From the NCBI RefSeq assembly GCF_017498065.1, contig NZ_JAGDFX010000007.1, forward strand, positions 62,001 through 126,000: a DNA stretch of 64,000 nucleotides. Direction: 5' to 3'. The DNA comes from Oceanisphaera pacifica (GTDB lineage: Bacteria > Pseudomonadota > Gammaproteobacteria > Enterobacterales > Aeromonadaceae). Below, one piece after another: positions 1-7,178 of this stretch; the first letter of the stretch is position 1; each line of letters opens with the position of its first letter. The notes beneath the pieces were generated by a model. It was not told the origin of the DNA. It worked only from the letters and a program-made list of their open reading frames with translations, and made no database searches. A program made the translations under genes and the position numbers.

Positions 1-470
1 TCTGTGGAATAGCCGGCACGAAAGGTTTTCATTTCACTGATTTTATTCAGTTTGTTTTTTTCAAGATTAGGCAGTGCTAAATCATCAAATAATAAATCTA
101 AATACTCCTCTTTTGAGATATTAAACACAAACTCGTCTTGTCCTTCTCCTTGGTCACTCGCCTCCCCTTGGCCGCTGCCTCCGCTCGCTCCACCGGGAGG
201 CCGCTCTATTTTATCTCCTTTAACAAACTGGTCGTTACCGGGGTGAACTTGCTCTCTGACACCGCCTTTGCCTTGATGAAAAATAGGCTCAGAAATATCC
301 CGGGCCGGAATAGAGACACTCTCACCCTTGTCTATGTCTTGAATACTGCGCTTAAGTACCGCATCTGATACCGCCTTTTTGAGTTGTTGTTGGTAGCGGC
401 GGATAAAGCGCTGCCGATTAACAGCGCTTTTATTGCGGCCATTTAGTCGTCTATCGATAAAATGCGCCAT
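1..470 (-). CDS. yeaH: YeaH family protein (DUF444), N-terminal part only
   Basis: The gene runs off the left edge. Its ATG is the complement of 468-470 and the frame stays open for about 156 codons to base 1. The first residues read [20 protein letters not shown], then come [20 protein letters not shown], a Gly/Ser-rich linker of about 15 residues, and [20 protein letters not shown]. This follows the N-terminal third of E. coli YeaH (about 427 residues) nearly residue for residue. The C-terminal von Willebrand A-like part of the family lies outside the window. It sits 21 bp downstream of prkA on the same strand, the usual pairing, and is probably cotranscribed with it. YeaH is linked to stress and stationary-phase adaptation, but its biochemical role is unsettled. 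Confidence 0.93.
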   Translation of the reverse strand, partial: MAHFIDRRLNGRNKSAVNRQRFIRRYQQQLKKAVSDAVLKRSIQDIDKGESVSIPARDISEPIFHQGKGGVREQVHPGNDQFVKGDKIERPPGGASGGSGQGEASDQGEGQDEFVFNISKEEYLDLLFDDLALPNLEKNKLNKISEMKTFRAGYST

Positions 471-491
471 AGTGTTCCCATCCTTGGCTAA

Positions 492-2414
492 TTAACTGGA
501 CTTACGCACGCGTAAGTACCATTCAGATAACAACCTCACTTGCTTGCGGGTATAGCCTTTTTCCATCATGCGCTCCACAAAGTCATCGTGCTTTTTCTGC
601 TCATCGGCACTGGTTTTGGCATTAAAGGAGATAACCGGCAGTAGCTCTTCGGTATTAGAGAACATTTTTTTCTCGATGACGGTTCTTAACTTTTCGTAAC
701 TGGTCCAGTTGGGGTTTTTACCGGCATTATTGGCGCGGGCTCTTAATACGAAGTTGACGATTTCATTACGGAAGTCTTTGGGGTTGCTGATCCCTGCTGG
801 TTTTTCTATTTTTTCTAGCTCGGCATTGAGGGCGGCGCGATCAAACAGCTGCCCGGTGTCTGGATCTCGGTACTCTTGGTCTTGAATCCAAAAGTCGGCG
901 TAGACGACATAGCGGTCAAAAATATTCTGCCCGTATTCAGAATAAGACTCTAAATACGCGGTTTGAATTTCTTTGCCGATAAATTCAACATACTTAGGAA
1001 TAAGGTAACCTTTAATAAACTCAAGGTAGCGCTCTTGTACCTCTTGTGGAAATTGCTCCCGCTCTATTTGCTGCTCGAGTACATAGAAAAGATGTACCGG
1101 GTTAGCGGCCACCTCGGCATGGTCAAAGTTAAACACCCGCGATAATATCTTAAAGGCAAAACGGGTCGATAACCCTTGCATGCCTTCATCGACACCGGCG
1201 TAATCGCGGTACTCTTGGTAAGACTTGGCTTTAGGGTCGGTGTCTTTTAGGCTTTCACCGTCGTAAACACGCATTTTGGAGTAAAGATTAGAGTTTTCCG
1301 TTTCTTTCATGCGTGACAGCACACTAAACTGTGCCAAGGTTTCTAAGGTGCCAGGCGCGCACTTAGCGTTAGCAAGCTCACTGTTATGCAGCAGTTTTTG
1401 GTAAATCTCAATTTCTTCGCTGATCCGTAAGCAGTAAGGCACTTTAACGATATAAACACGGTCTAAAAACGCCTCGTTATTGCGGTTGTTTCTAAAGTGC
1501 TGCCATTCTGACTCATTAGAGTGAGCTAAAATAATGCCTTCAAAGGGCAGGGCAGACAGCCCCTCGGTACTGTTGTAGTTTCCCTCTTGCGTGGCCGTTA
1601 ATAAGGGGTGTAATACCTTAATAGGTGCCTTAAACATCTCGACAAATTCCATTAGTCCCTGATTAGCCTTACATAAAGCCCCCGAGTAAGAATAGGCATC
1701 GGCATCATCTTGAGAGAAATGCTCAAGTTGTCGAATATCGACCTTACCCACTAAAGATGAAATATCTTGGTTGTTATCATCACCGGGCTCGGTTTTAGCG
1801 ATGGCAATTTGGTCAAGAATTGAGGGGTAGACCTTTTCTACTTTAAAGCGGCTAATGTCGCCCCCGTATTCGTGCAGACGTTTGACCGCCCAAGGCGACA
1901 TAATGGCGCGGAGATATCGCTTAGGAATGCCATACTCTTGCTCTAATACGGCGCCGTCTTCTGTGGCATCAAACAAACAAAACGGATGGTCGTTGACCGG
2001 TGATCCTTTAATGCGATAAATGGGCATTTTTTGCATTAAGGCTTTAATGCATTCGGCTAATGATGACTTACCGCCCCCTACCGGACCTAATAAGTACAAA
2101 ATTTGCTTTTTTTCTTCCAGCCCTTGTGCGGCATGTTTGAGGTAAGAGACAATTTGTTCAATGCTGTCTTCCATACCATAAAATTCGGTAAAGGCCGGAT
2201 AGCGGGCGATGACGCGATTAGAAAACAGTCGGCTTAATCTGGGGTCTTGTGCGGTATCTATCATCTCGGGTTGACCAATGGCCATCAGTAAGCGTTCTGC
2301 TGCCGACGCATAACAAGCTTTGTCTTCTCGACACATATCTAAGAATGTTTGCAAGCTATATTCTTCTTCCTGCGCTTTTTCGTAACGTGTTTGAAAATGC
2401 TCAAAAATACCCAT
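492..2414 (-). CDS. prkA: PrkA-type serine protein kinase
   Basis: The 640-residue product is close to E. coli YeaG (644). An AAA-like ATPase core carries a Walker A GPVGGGKS at residues 110-117 (GPxGxGKS is the family form), followed by the C-terminal PrkA domain rich in conserved Arg and Asp. The N-terminus MGIFEHFQTRYEKAQEEEYS is typical of the family, so the ATG at 2414 is well supported. PrkA/YeaG proteins are cytosolic ATP-dependent kinases or ATPases involved in the nitrogen-starvation and stationary-phase response in enterobacteria, usually encoded with yeaH as here. The gene often found third in such operons (SpoVR/YcgB type) is not adjacent on the upstream side. Substrates cannot be told from the sequence. 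Confidence 0.95.
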   Translation of the reverse strand: MGIFEHFQTRYEKAQEEEYSLQTFLDMCREDKACYASAAERLLMAIGQPEMIDTAQDPRLSRLFSNRVIARYPAFTEFYGMEDSIEQIVSYLKHAAQGLEEKKQILYLLGPVGGGKSSLAECIKALMQKMPIYRIKGSPVNDHPFCLFDATEDGAVLEQEYGIPKRYLRAIMSPWAVKRLHEYGGDISRFKVEKVYPSILDQIAIAKTEPGDDNNQDISSLVGKVDIRQLEHFSQDDADAYSYSGALCKANQGLMEFVEMFKAPIKVLHPLLTATQEGNYNSTEGLSALPFEGIILAHSNESEWQHFRNNRNNEAFLDRVYIVKVPYCLRISEEIEIYQKLLHNSELANAKCAPGTLETLAQFSVLSRMKETENSNLYSKMRVYDGESLKDTDPKAKSYQEYRDYAGVDEGMQGLSTRFAFKILSRVFNFDHAEVAANPVHLFYVLEQQIEREQFPQEVQERYLEFIKGYLIPKYVEFIGKEIQTAYLESYSEYGQNIFDRYVVYADFWIQDQEYRDPDTGQLFDRAALNAELEKIEKPAGISNPKDFRNEIVNFVLRARANNAGKNPNWTSYEKLRTVIEKKMFSNTEELLPVISFNAKTSADEQKKHDDFVERMMEKGYTRKQVRLLSEWYLRVRKSS

Positions 2415-2740
2415 AGTACTCTCTCCCTAGCGCTAAACATGGCTAACGCACTCTTTATTAGCCTATGTGTTGCGCACATGTCGTTCTTCCCTGATGAAAG
2501 ATTAGACACAAATTTGCTATTGCGCTTGTGTAACTGTCAGAAATATCAAAGTTTTTGTGAAGTCGTGGGCTGTCATTGATTTTTAAAGCGGGTAAGGGGA
2601 GGTCTAAACGGCTAGGTTTGCCGCTAAGTGGCGGTGCAGGGCTATGGTATCGGCTTATTTGTGCTATTAAACTTCCCTTAACGTTAGGGGAGTGGTTGGT
2701 TAATTTTTTATCTAAATAGTTTTTACTCGCTTTTTTAACG
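2415..2740. other. gene-free region upstream of prkA
   Basis: No convincing ORF is present on either strand. It should hold the prkA promoter (minus strand). I see an imperfect palindrome at about 2672-2688 (CCCTTAACGTTAGGG) around the 8-bp core TAACGTTA. No recognised regulator site could be assigned. Confidence 0.5.
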
Positions 2741-2769
2741 TTGACTTCACATTTCGCTACGGTTAGATT
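2741..2769 (+). promoter_or_regulatory. candidate sigma70 promoter of a small RNA
   Basis: TTGACT at 2741-2746 matches 5 of 6 bases of the -35 consensus. After a 17-bp spacer, TAGATT at 2764-2769 matches 4 of 6 of the -10. Transcription would start near 2775 on the plus strand, just before a structured segment that ends in an intrinsic terminator. Confidence 0.45.
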
Positions 2770-2773
2770 GAAA

Positions 2774-2888
2774 ACACATTGCAGGTTAGTCCGTTAATCG
2801 GCTTAAAAGGTTAATGGACTACTATGATGTGTAGCTCTGTTTAAGCACGTTTCCGTTTATTTTGCCCTCGCTTGCGAGGGTTCTTTTT
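2774..2888 (+). ncRNA. candidate small RNA of about 115 nt
   Basis: This segment has the parts of a free-standing small RNA gene. Upstream is a plausible sigma70 promoter. An 11-bp stem (TAGTCCGTTAA at 2787-2797 with TTAATGGACTA at 2811-2821, one G-U pair) closes a 13-nt loop. An outer 6-bp stem joins ACACAT (2774-2779) to ATGTGT (2827-2832) across small internal loops. A 7-bp G+C-rich hairpin and a T-run close the 3' end. No ORF with a ribosome binding site lies inside. The neighbours are divergent (prkA minus, cdaR plus), so the terminator serves no visible gene. I do not recognise it as a known sRNA. It could instead be a prematurely terminated leader upstream of cdaR. Confidence 0.5.
2865..2888 (+). 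terminator. intrinsic terminator with no protein-coding gene upstream
   Basis: CCCTCGC (2865-2871) pairs with GCGAGGG (2874-2880) around a 2-nt apex and is followed by TTCTTTTTT. The complementary strand has no T-run after the hairpin, so it works only in the plus direction. Confidence 0.75.
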
Positions 2889-2915
2889 TATCCCTCCCAC
2901 ACCTAAATATAGACA

Positions 2916-2931
2916 CTTACGTTAACGTAAG
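2916..2931. promoter_or_regulatory. 16-bp perfect palindrome, MerR-family (LiuR-like) operator candidate
   Basis: CTTACGTTAACGTAAG is perfectly self-complementary. Its core ACGTTAACGT is the one known for LiuR-type MerR regulators of branched-chain amino acid and fatty acid catabolism in gammaproteobacteria. A second palindrome, GTTGAT-ACT-ATCAAC, follows at 2938-2952. A weak -35 (TTACGT, 2917-2922) and -10 (GATACT, 2941-2946) would place both palindromes over a plus-strand promoter reading into the small ORF and cdaR. No liu gene is visible, so the regulator assignment is inference. Confidence 0.4.
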
Positions 2932-2986
2932 GGATGTGTTGATACTATCAACTCGTTTTGCTTATGCCTCTGTAAAGGAATGGAAT

Positions 2987-3142
2987 ATGTCTCAGTTAAG
3001 CCAACATGCGGTGGTAACTCAAGAAGGCGACTTTGTGGTGCAGTTTACTTCTCCGATACCGGCTTACTTTCGTTATCGTTCGTGGGCGACGGGGTTTAAT
3101 ACTGAGGTCACATTTAGTTATGCCAACATACATAATGGCTGA
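2987..3142 (+). CDS. possible small protein, 51 residues, unrecognised
   Basis: The ATG at 2987 has a good Shine-Dalgarno, AAAGGA about 8 nt upstream. The product begins MSQLSQHAVVTQEGDFVVQF and ends with SYANIHNG. It has no signal peptide, membrane segment or cysteine motif. It lies between the palindromic promoter region and cdaR, 33 bp upstream of cdaR. Its last codons overlap a 19-bp intergenic repeat also found at 9346-9364, which argues against long conservation of the C-terminus. I do not recognise the protein; it may be a leader ORF of cdaR or not a gene. Confidence 0.3.
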   Translation: MSQLSQHAVVTQEGDFVVQFTSPIPAYFRYRSWATGFNTEVTFSYANIHNG

Positions 3143-3175
3143 GACATTAATTATCACGCAACCATAAGATTAAGA

Positions 3176-4273
3176 ATGGAAATTGAAGAACGGATCGCAG
3201 AAAAGATTATTGCGCGCACCAAAGGCTTGATCCCCTACGACATTAATGTGATGAACAAGCAGGGCATAGTGGTGGCTTCCACCGATGCTACTCGTATGGG
3301 GCTGGCGCACTCGGGGGCGAGCTGGGTTATTGAGCATCAAGAAACTATGATAGTGGCGCATGCCGATACCCGTTATTTAGCTGGCGCCAAGCCGGGTGTG
3401 AACCTGCCCATTGCCTATCAAGGCCATTGCATTGGCGTGGTGGGCATTACAGGCGAACCAGAGCAAGTGTGTGAGTTAGGCGCGTTATTAAAAATGACCG
3501 CCGAGCTATTAGTTGAACAAAGTCGAGAAAAAGACGCGGCGCTATTATTAGGCATCGAAAAAGAAAATTTCTTAAAACAGTTAGTTACCGGTCAGTTGGA
3601 TAGCACACAAGCGGTGGCGGCATTAAAAAAAGTGCACTTAAGCCGCCGCTTTCCCGCGCGTTGCGTGATTTTTAAGCCTGACAATACCCTTTTAGACTAT
3701 CAACAAAAGCTTGCCCTCACTCCAATGTTAGCCTTGGCCGTTAAGGGGTGGTTTTTCTTTAGTCAAGAATCAGGCTTAACGGTGGTGCTAGATGCCAAAG
3801 AAGAGAAAAAGACCAGCCTTGCCAAAATTGCCCCAATGTTGCCCCACCCGTTGACCATAGGGGTAGGAGCAAGCGTAGATTCAATCGAACAGCTCGCTCT
3901 TTCTTACGCCAGTGCCGCCGCGGCTATGGCGTTTGGTCAAGCACAAACAACTGACCTTAGCGCCGCTGTATATTGTTATGAAGCTCATAAAGAAAAAATT
4001 ATTATTTCATCCGAGGTAAGCGGCTGGCGTAAAGATGAGCTGACTAAAGAATATCGAGCCTTGGTTAATCAAGACCCCCATGGCACCTTGCGACTGACGT
4101 TGCGCACCTTAATATCATCGTCAGTAGATATGAGCACCTGTGCGCATCGCTTAAATATTCATCGCAATACCCTGCGTAATCGCCTAGATAAAATAGAGCA
4201 GATAACGGGGGTGGATTATAAAAAGTTAGATCAGCTATTTAGGCTTTATTTGGGGAATATTATTCTTGATTAA
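3176..4273 (+). CDS. cdaR: CdaR family sugar diacid regulator
   Basis: The 365-residue protein has an N-terminal sugar diacid recognition domain (about residues 5-135, with NVMNKQGIVVAST, GVNLPIAYQGHCIGVVGITG and MTAELLVEQS matching E. coli CdaR). A middle GGDEF-related region follows, and a C-terminal PucR-type helix-turn-helix (LNIHRNTLRNRLDKIEQITG, about residues 325-345). E. coli CdaR (385 residues) activates glucarate, galactarate and glycerate genes in response to sugar diacids or glycerate. Glycerate kinase follows 130 bp downstream on the same strand, so local control of garK is likely. The Shine-Dalgarno before 3176 is weak, but the N-terminus aligns with the family. The larger gar/gud catabolic operons are not in the window. 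Confidence 0.92.
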   Translation: MEIEERIAEKIIARTKGLIPYDINVMNKQGIVVASTDATRMGLAHSGASWVIEHQETMIVAHADTRYLAGAKPGVNLPIAYQGHCIGVVGITGEPEQVCELGALLKMTAELLVEQSREKDAALLLGIEKENFLKQLVTGQLDSTQAVAALKKVHLSRRFPARCVIFKPDNTLLDYQQKLALTPMLALAVKGWFFFSQESGLTVVLDAKEEKKTSLAKIAPMLPHPLTIGVGASVDSIEQLALSYASAAAAMAFGQAQTTDLSAAVYCYEAHKEKIIISSEVSGWRKDELTKEYRALVNQDPHGTLRLTLRTLISSSVDMSTCAHRLNIHRNTLRNRLDKIEQITGVDYKKLDQLFRLYLGNIILD

Positions 4274-4323
4274 CAACGAATAACACCGTTAACGCTGATT
4301 GCACAGAAAACTTGGCCTTATAT

Positions 4324-4337
4324 TGTGCAAATGCACA
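4324..4337. promoter_or_regulatory. perfect palindrome between cdaR and garK, candidate operator
   Basis: TGTGCA-AA-TGCACA, 6-bp arms with a 2-bp centre, lies 67 bp upstream of the garK start in a TGCA-rich stretch (TTGCACAG at about 4309, TATGCAAAGC at about 4348). Position and symmetry suit an activator or repressor site for garK. CdaR is the obvious candidate because its gene is adjacent, but its site consensus is not something I can confirm. Confidence 0.4.
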
Positions 4338-4403
4338 TGGCATTTTGTATGCAAAGCATCGATACTATGACTCACTTTGCAGAAACCATTGAAGGTACTC
4401 AAC

Positions 4404-5543
4404 ATGAAAAAGATTGTTATTGCTCCTGACTCTTTTAAAGAAAGCTTAACGGCACTGGAAGTAGCCGAAGCGGTCAAACAGGGTTTTTCTTCGGTTTATC
4501 CTGATGCTGAGTACTGCTTAGTTCCAATGGCCGATGGCGGTGAAGGCACAGTAGAGGCTTTGGTGGCCGTCACCGACGGTAAAACCGTGCATACTCAAGT
4601 TACGGGCCCGGCAGGCACTCAGGTTGAGGCGCATTATGGCCTCTTAGGTGACGGTAAAACTGCCGTAATTGAAATGGCGTCGGCTTCTGGTTTACATCAC
4701 GTTGCCCAAGATGATCGCGACCCGTGCACGGCTACCTCTCGGGGCACAGGTGAGCTTATTCGCCATGCACTTGATGCCGGTGTACGCCATATTATTGTGG
4801 GCTTGGGCGGCAGTGCCACCAATGATGCCGGCATGGGCATGTTAGCCTCGTTGGGTGTGAAGTTCACCGATGCCCAAGGCAATGTAGTGGCGGATGGCGG
4901 TGCGGCCTTAATCGATGTTAAACACATTGACGCCAGCGAACTGCACCCTGCTATGGCTGAATGTACCTTTGAAGTTGCTTGTGATGTCGATAATCCCTTG
5001 TTAGGCGAAAGAGGGGCAACCGCCATCTTTGGTCCACAAAAAGGGGCAGACAAGCAGGCACTTGCCACATTAGAAAAGTCGTTAACGCACCTAGCCGATG
5101 TATTGGTAGAAAATGGCTTTAGCGATCAGCGTGAGCAGCAGGGCGCAGGTGCTGCCGGTGGCATGGGCTTTGGTATGATGACCTTTATGAAAGCTACCTT
5201 TAAGCCAGGTATTGAAATTGTGGTTGAAGCCACTAACCTCAAAGAAGTGGTGAAAGGGGCGGATTTAGTGATCACCGGCGAAGGTCGCCTCGACAGCCAA
5301 ACTATTTATGGTAAAACGCCCATTGGTGTAGCCAAAACTGCCAAGCTGTACGATATTCCCGTGATTGGTATTGCCGGTAGCCTAAGCTCAGATGTGGGTG
5401 TGGTGACCGAGCACGGGATTGATGCGGTGTTCTCTATTATGCCAAGCGTGATGACGCTGCAAGAAGCTTTTGCCGGTGCTAAAGATAACCTGATCTTTAA
5501 TGCCAAAAACATCGCCACTGTTATGGCGATGAAAGCCAAGTAA
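4404..5543 (+). CDS. garK: glycerate kinase (glycerate 2-kinase, GarK/GlxK type)
   Basis: The start is the ATG at 4404, preceded by GAAGG; an upstream in-frame codon at 4377 lacks a ribosome site and would add nine residues foreign to the family. The 379-residue product opens with MKKIVIAPDSFKESLTALEV and carries the family landmarks PMADGGEGTVEA, TSRGTGELI, GLGGSATNDAGMGML, FGPQKGA, GAGAAGGMGFG and ITGEGRLDSQT. E. coli GarK and GlxK are 381 residues. It phosphorylates D-glycerate with ATP in the cytosol, the last step of glucarate/galactarate or glyoxylate-derived glycerate use. GarK and GlxK cannot be told apart here; the adjacent cdaR favours a sugar diacid role. Confidence 0.95.
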   Translation: MKKIVIAPDSFKESLTALEVAEAVKQGFSSVYPDAEYCLVPMADGGEGTVEALVAVTDGKTVHTQVTGPAGTQVEAHYGLLGDGKTAVIEMASASGLHHVAQDDRDPCTATSRGTGELIRHALDAGVRHIIVGLGGSATNDAGMGMLASLGVKFTDAQGNVVADGGAALIDVKHIDASELHPAMAECTFEVACDVDNPLLGERGATAIFGPQKGADKQALATLEKSLTHLADVLVENGFSDQREQQGAGAAGGMGFGMMTFMKATFKPGIEIVVEATNLKEVVKGADLVITGEGRLDSQTIYGKTPIGVAKTAKLYDIPVIGIAGSLSSDVGVVTEHGIDAVFSIMPSVMTLQEAFAGAKDNLIFNAKNIATVMAMKAK

Positions 5544-5558
5544 GGGTTGTAGTTTATG

Positions 5559-5583
5559 AGGCACAATACAAGGTATTGCGCCT
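5559..5583 (+). terminator. imperfect hairpin after garK
   Basis: AGGC-A-CAATAC and GTATTG-C-GCCT form a 10-bp stem with one mismatch and a 3-nt loop. It is followed by TATAATA rather than a T-run, so termination may be weak. Confidence 0.4.
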
Positions 5584-5804
5584 TATAATACCAACCATAT
5601 TAAAGAAATAGTCAGCTTTACTTGCTGCAAAAGCCGAACAAAGGGGTGACTCCACCGACACGCTGCAAGCACTTCCCTGTGGCGCTCAGCACATGACATC
5701 CCTGTCATGTGATGGCCGGTGGAGTCACTCCCTTTATACGGCCATCAGCTACTGAGTCACCTGTTAGCAGCTTCACAGACAAATATTTAGTGTATTTGGT
5801 ATAA
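5583..5804. repeat. MITE-like palindromic repeat
   Basis: The 222-bp non-coding segment is bounded by inverted ends (TTATAATACCAA at 5583-5594 and TTTGGTATAA at 5795-5804). Inside is a long inverted pair, AAAGGGGTGACTCCACCG at about 5640-5657 against CGGTGGAGTCACTCCCTTT at about 5725-5743, with a single-base bulge. Its loop holds another perfect 9-bp hairpin (CACATGACA, 4-nt loop, TGTCATGTG). No ORF is present. Nested symmetry with AT-rich terminal repeats suits a miniature inverted-repeat element or a mobile palindromic repeat. No second full copy is seen in this window. Confidence 0.5.
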
Positions 5805-5836
5805 CTGATTATTTATTACTGAAATGACTAAAATGC

Positions 5837-5865
5837 AAAAAGCCCGCTCATTGAGCGGGCTTTTT
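5837..5865 (-). terminator. terminator of the tRNA-Val pair
   Basis: A 13-bp stem (AAAAAGCCCGCTC with GAGCGGGCTTTTT) has a 3-nt loop. It lies immediately downstream of the minus-strand tRNA genes and has a T-run in that direction; A/T symmetry lets it work both ways. Confidence 0.85.
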
Positions 5866-5871
5866 AATGTG

Positions 5872-5948
5872 TGGTGCGTCCTAGTGGATTCGAACCACCG
5901 ACCCCTACCATGTCAAGGTAGTGCTCTAACCAACTGAGCTAAGGACGC
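5872..5948 (-). tRNA. tRNA-Val(GAC)
   Basis: A 77-nt cloverleaf on the minus strand. The acceptor GCGTCCT pairs with AGGACGC, then A and an encoded CCA (complement of 5872-5874). The anticodon arm is CTACC-TTGACAT-GGTAG with anticodon GAC, and the T arm contains GGTTCGAATCC. It closely resembles E. coli tRNA-Val(GAC). Confidence 0.96.
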
Positions 5949-5962
5949 AGCGCTATTATAAT

Positions 5963-6039
<77 letters not shown>

Positions 6040-6140
6040 ATTCCGTATTAAGCGAGCGCAATAGTAGCCAAGGCATGAGTAGTAGGCAAGCCTTTTTTGT
6101 GACTATAGCTGCTGATGCCGTACAACTGCCTGACTTATGG

Positions 6141-7178
6141 TCAAAGTGGTGAAAGTTCACACCGCTTTAAAAATTGCTGCCAAACCTTAGCATGTTTAAG
6201 GGTGAGGTGGCGATAACGCACATACACCTGACTATTTAGCCCTTGCGCCACTTGTTGGCGATAAGCGTGCATAAGTGCGTCTTTTTCTTCCGGCGGCGTA
6301 AGACTTGTGCTGAGCAAAGGCGCTAACTGCACAAACTGGCGATCAATTTGGCCTAAATAGCGCTGAATGTCTTTAATATAATAATGCTGCATGGCATTAC
6401 GTAAACGCTTGGCGTCTGTTCGCTCTGCTCGGCGACAATCAAGCTGCTTGAGTTGCTGTAAAAATTGAATACTCTGCTCAAGATAATGAGCCCCACTGTG
6501 CAGGGAATAAAACAAGCGCCCTAAGTAGTGATTTTGATATAAGCCTGCCAGCGCCTCACTCAGTAATTCGTTACTTATGGGCTGCAAAGGTCTGTTACCT
6601 TGTGCTTGCTGATATAGATCGTTAAATAGGCTCAGCGCGTGCAGCGTACTGTGATAGCCCGCCTGTTGTTCAAAGGGTAGGGTTTGTCGTCGCGGAGCCA
6701 GGGCGGCTCTAAGCTCTGGCTCGGCTATCATCATATTCCAGAAAAAGCGGGGTAATAATGGCTGTTTTTGCTGACTAATGTTTGCCAACCAAGCCTGTAA
6801 CTTAGGATCTGAATGTTCAGTTTGGCAGGCATGTAAGCCGTATTGAAATTGCAGATGATATAATAGCTGCCCCGCCGCACTTTGGCTTTTGCCGACCGGA
6901 CCGTTATGCTCGGCCACCAACTCAAATAACCCCTCGCATTGCCCCAGTTGCAGGGCATCTAACACACCACTGCTAATCTGTTCTTGATGCGCGACCAGCA
7001 AGCGTTGGCTGGGTAAATCAGGCAGTGTGGGCACAGGCGTTAAGCTGGGCGCATCCACCTTTAATACATGTGCGAGGCGCGTTAAATAAGTTTGAAAGTG
7101 ACTTTCTAGATCATTGTTAGGGCTACATGCCATCAACCAAAGGCAGGTTAGCCCGACGATTATGTTCGACCCTCGCAT
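6141..7178 (-). CDS. DUF3080 family lipoprotein
   Basis: The 345-residue product starts MRGSNIIVGLTCLWLMACSP, a lipoprotein signal with lipobox LMAC and the lipidated Cys at residue 18. The following Ser-Pro-Asn-Asn gives no Asp retention signal, so outer-membrane attachment is likely. The rest is mostly helical with many Leu, Gln and aromatic residues. I assign it to DUF3080, a family of marine gammaproteobacteria of unknown function, from general resemblance. It overlaps the 3' end of the MATE pump gene by 56 bp; a later start would remove the signal peptide, so the overlap is probably real and suggests translational coupling. Confidence 0.75.
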   Translation of the reverse strand: MRGSNIIVGLTCLWLMACSPNNDLESHFQTYLTRLAHVLKVDAPSLTPVPTLPDLPSQRLLVAHQEQISSGVLDALQLGQCEGLFELVAEHNGPVGKSQSAAGQLLYHLQFQYGLHACQTEHSDPKLQAWLANISQQKQPLLPRFFWNMMIAEPELRAALAPRRQTLPFEQQAGYHSTLHALSLFNDLYQQAQGNRPLQPISNELLSEALAGLYQNHYLGRLFYSLHSGAHYLEQSIQFLQQLKQLDCRRAERTDAKRLRNAMQHYYIKDIQRYLGQIDRQFVQLAPLLSTSLTPPEEKDALMHAYRQQVAQGLNSQVYVRYRHLTLKHAKVWQQFLKRCELSPL

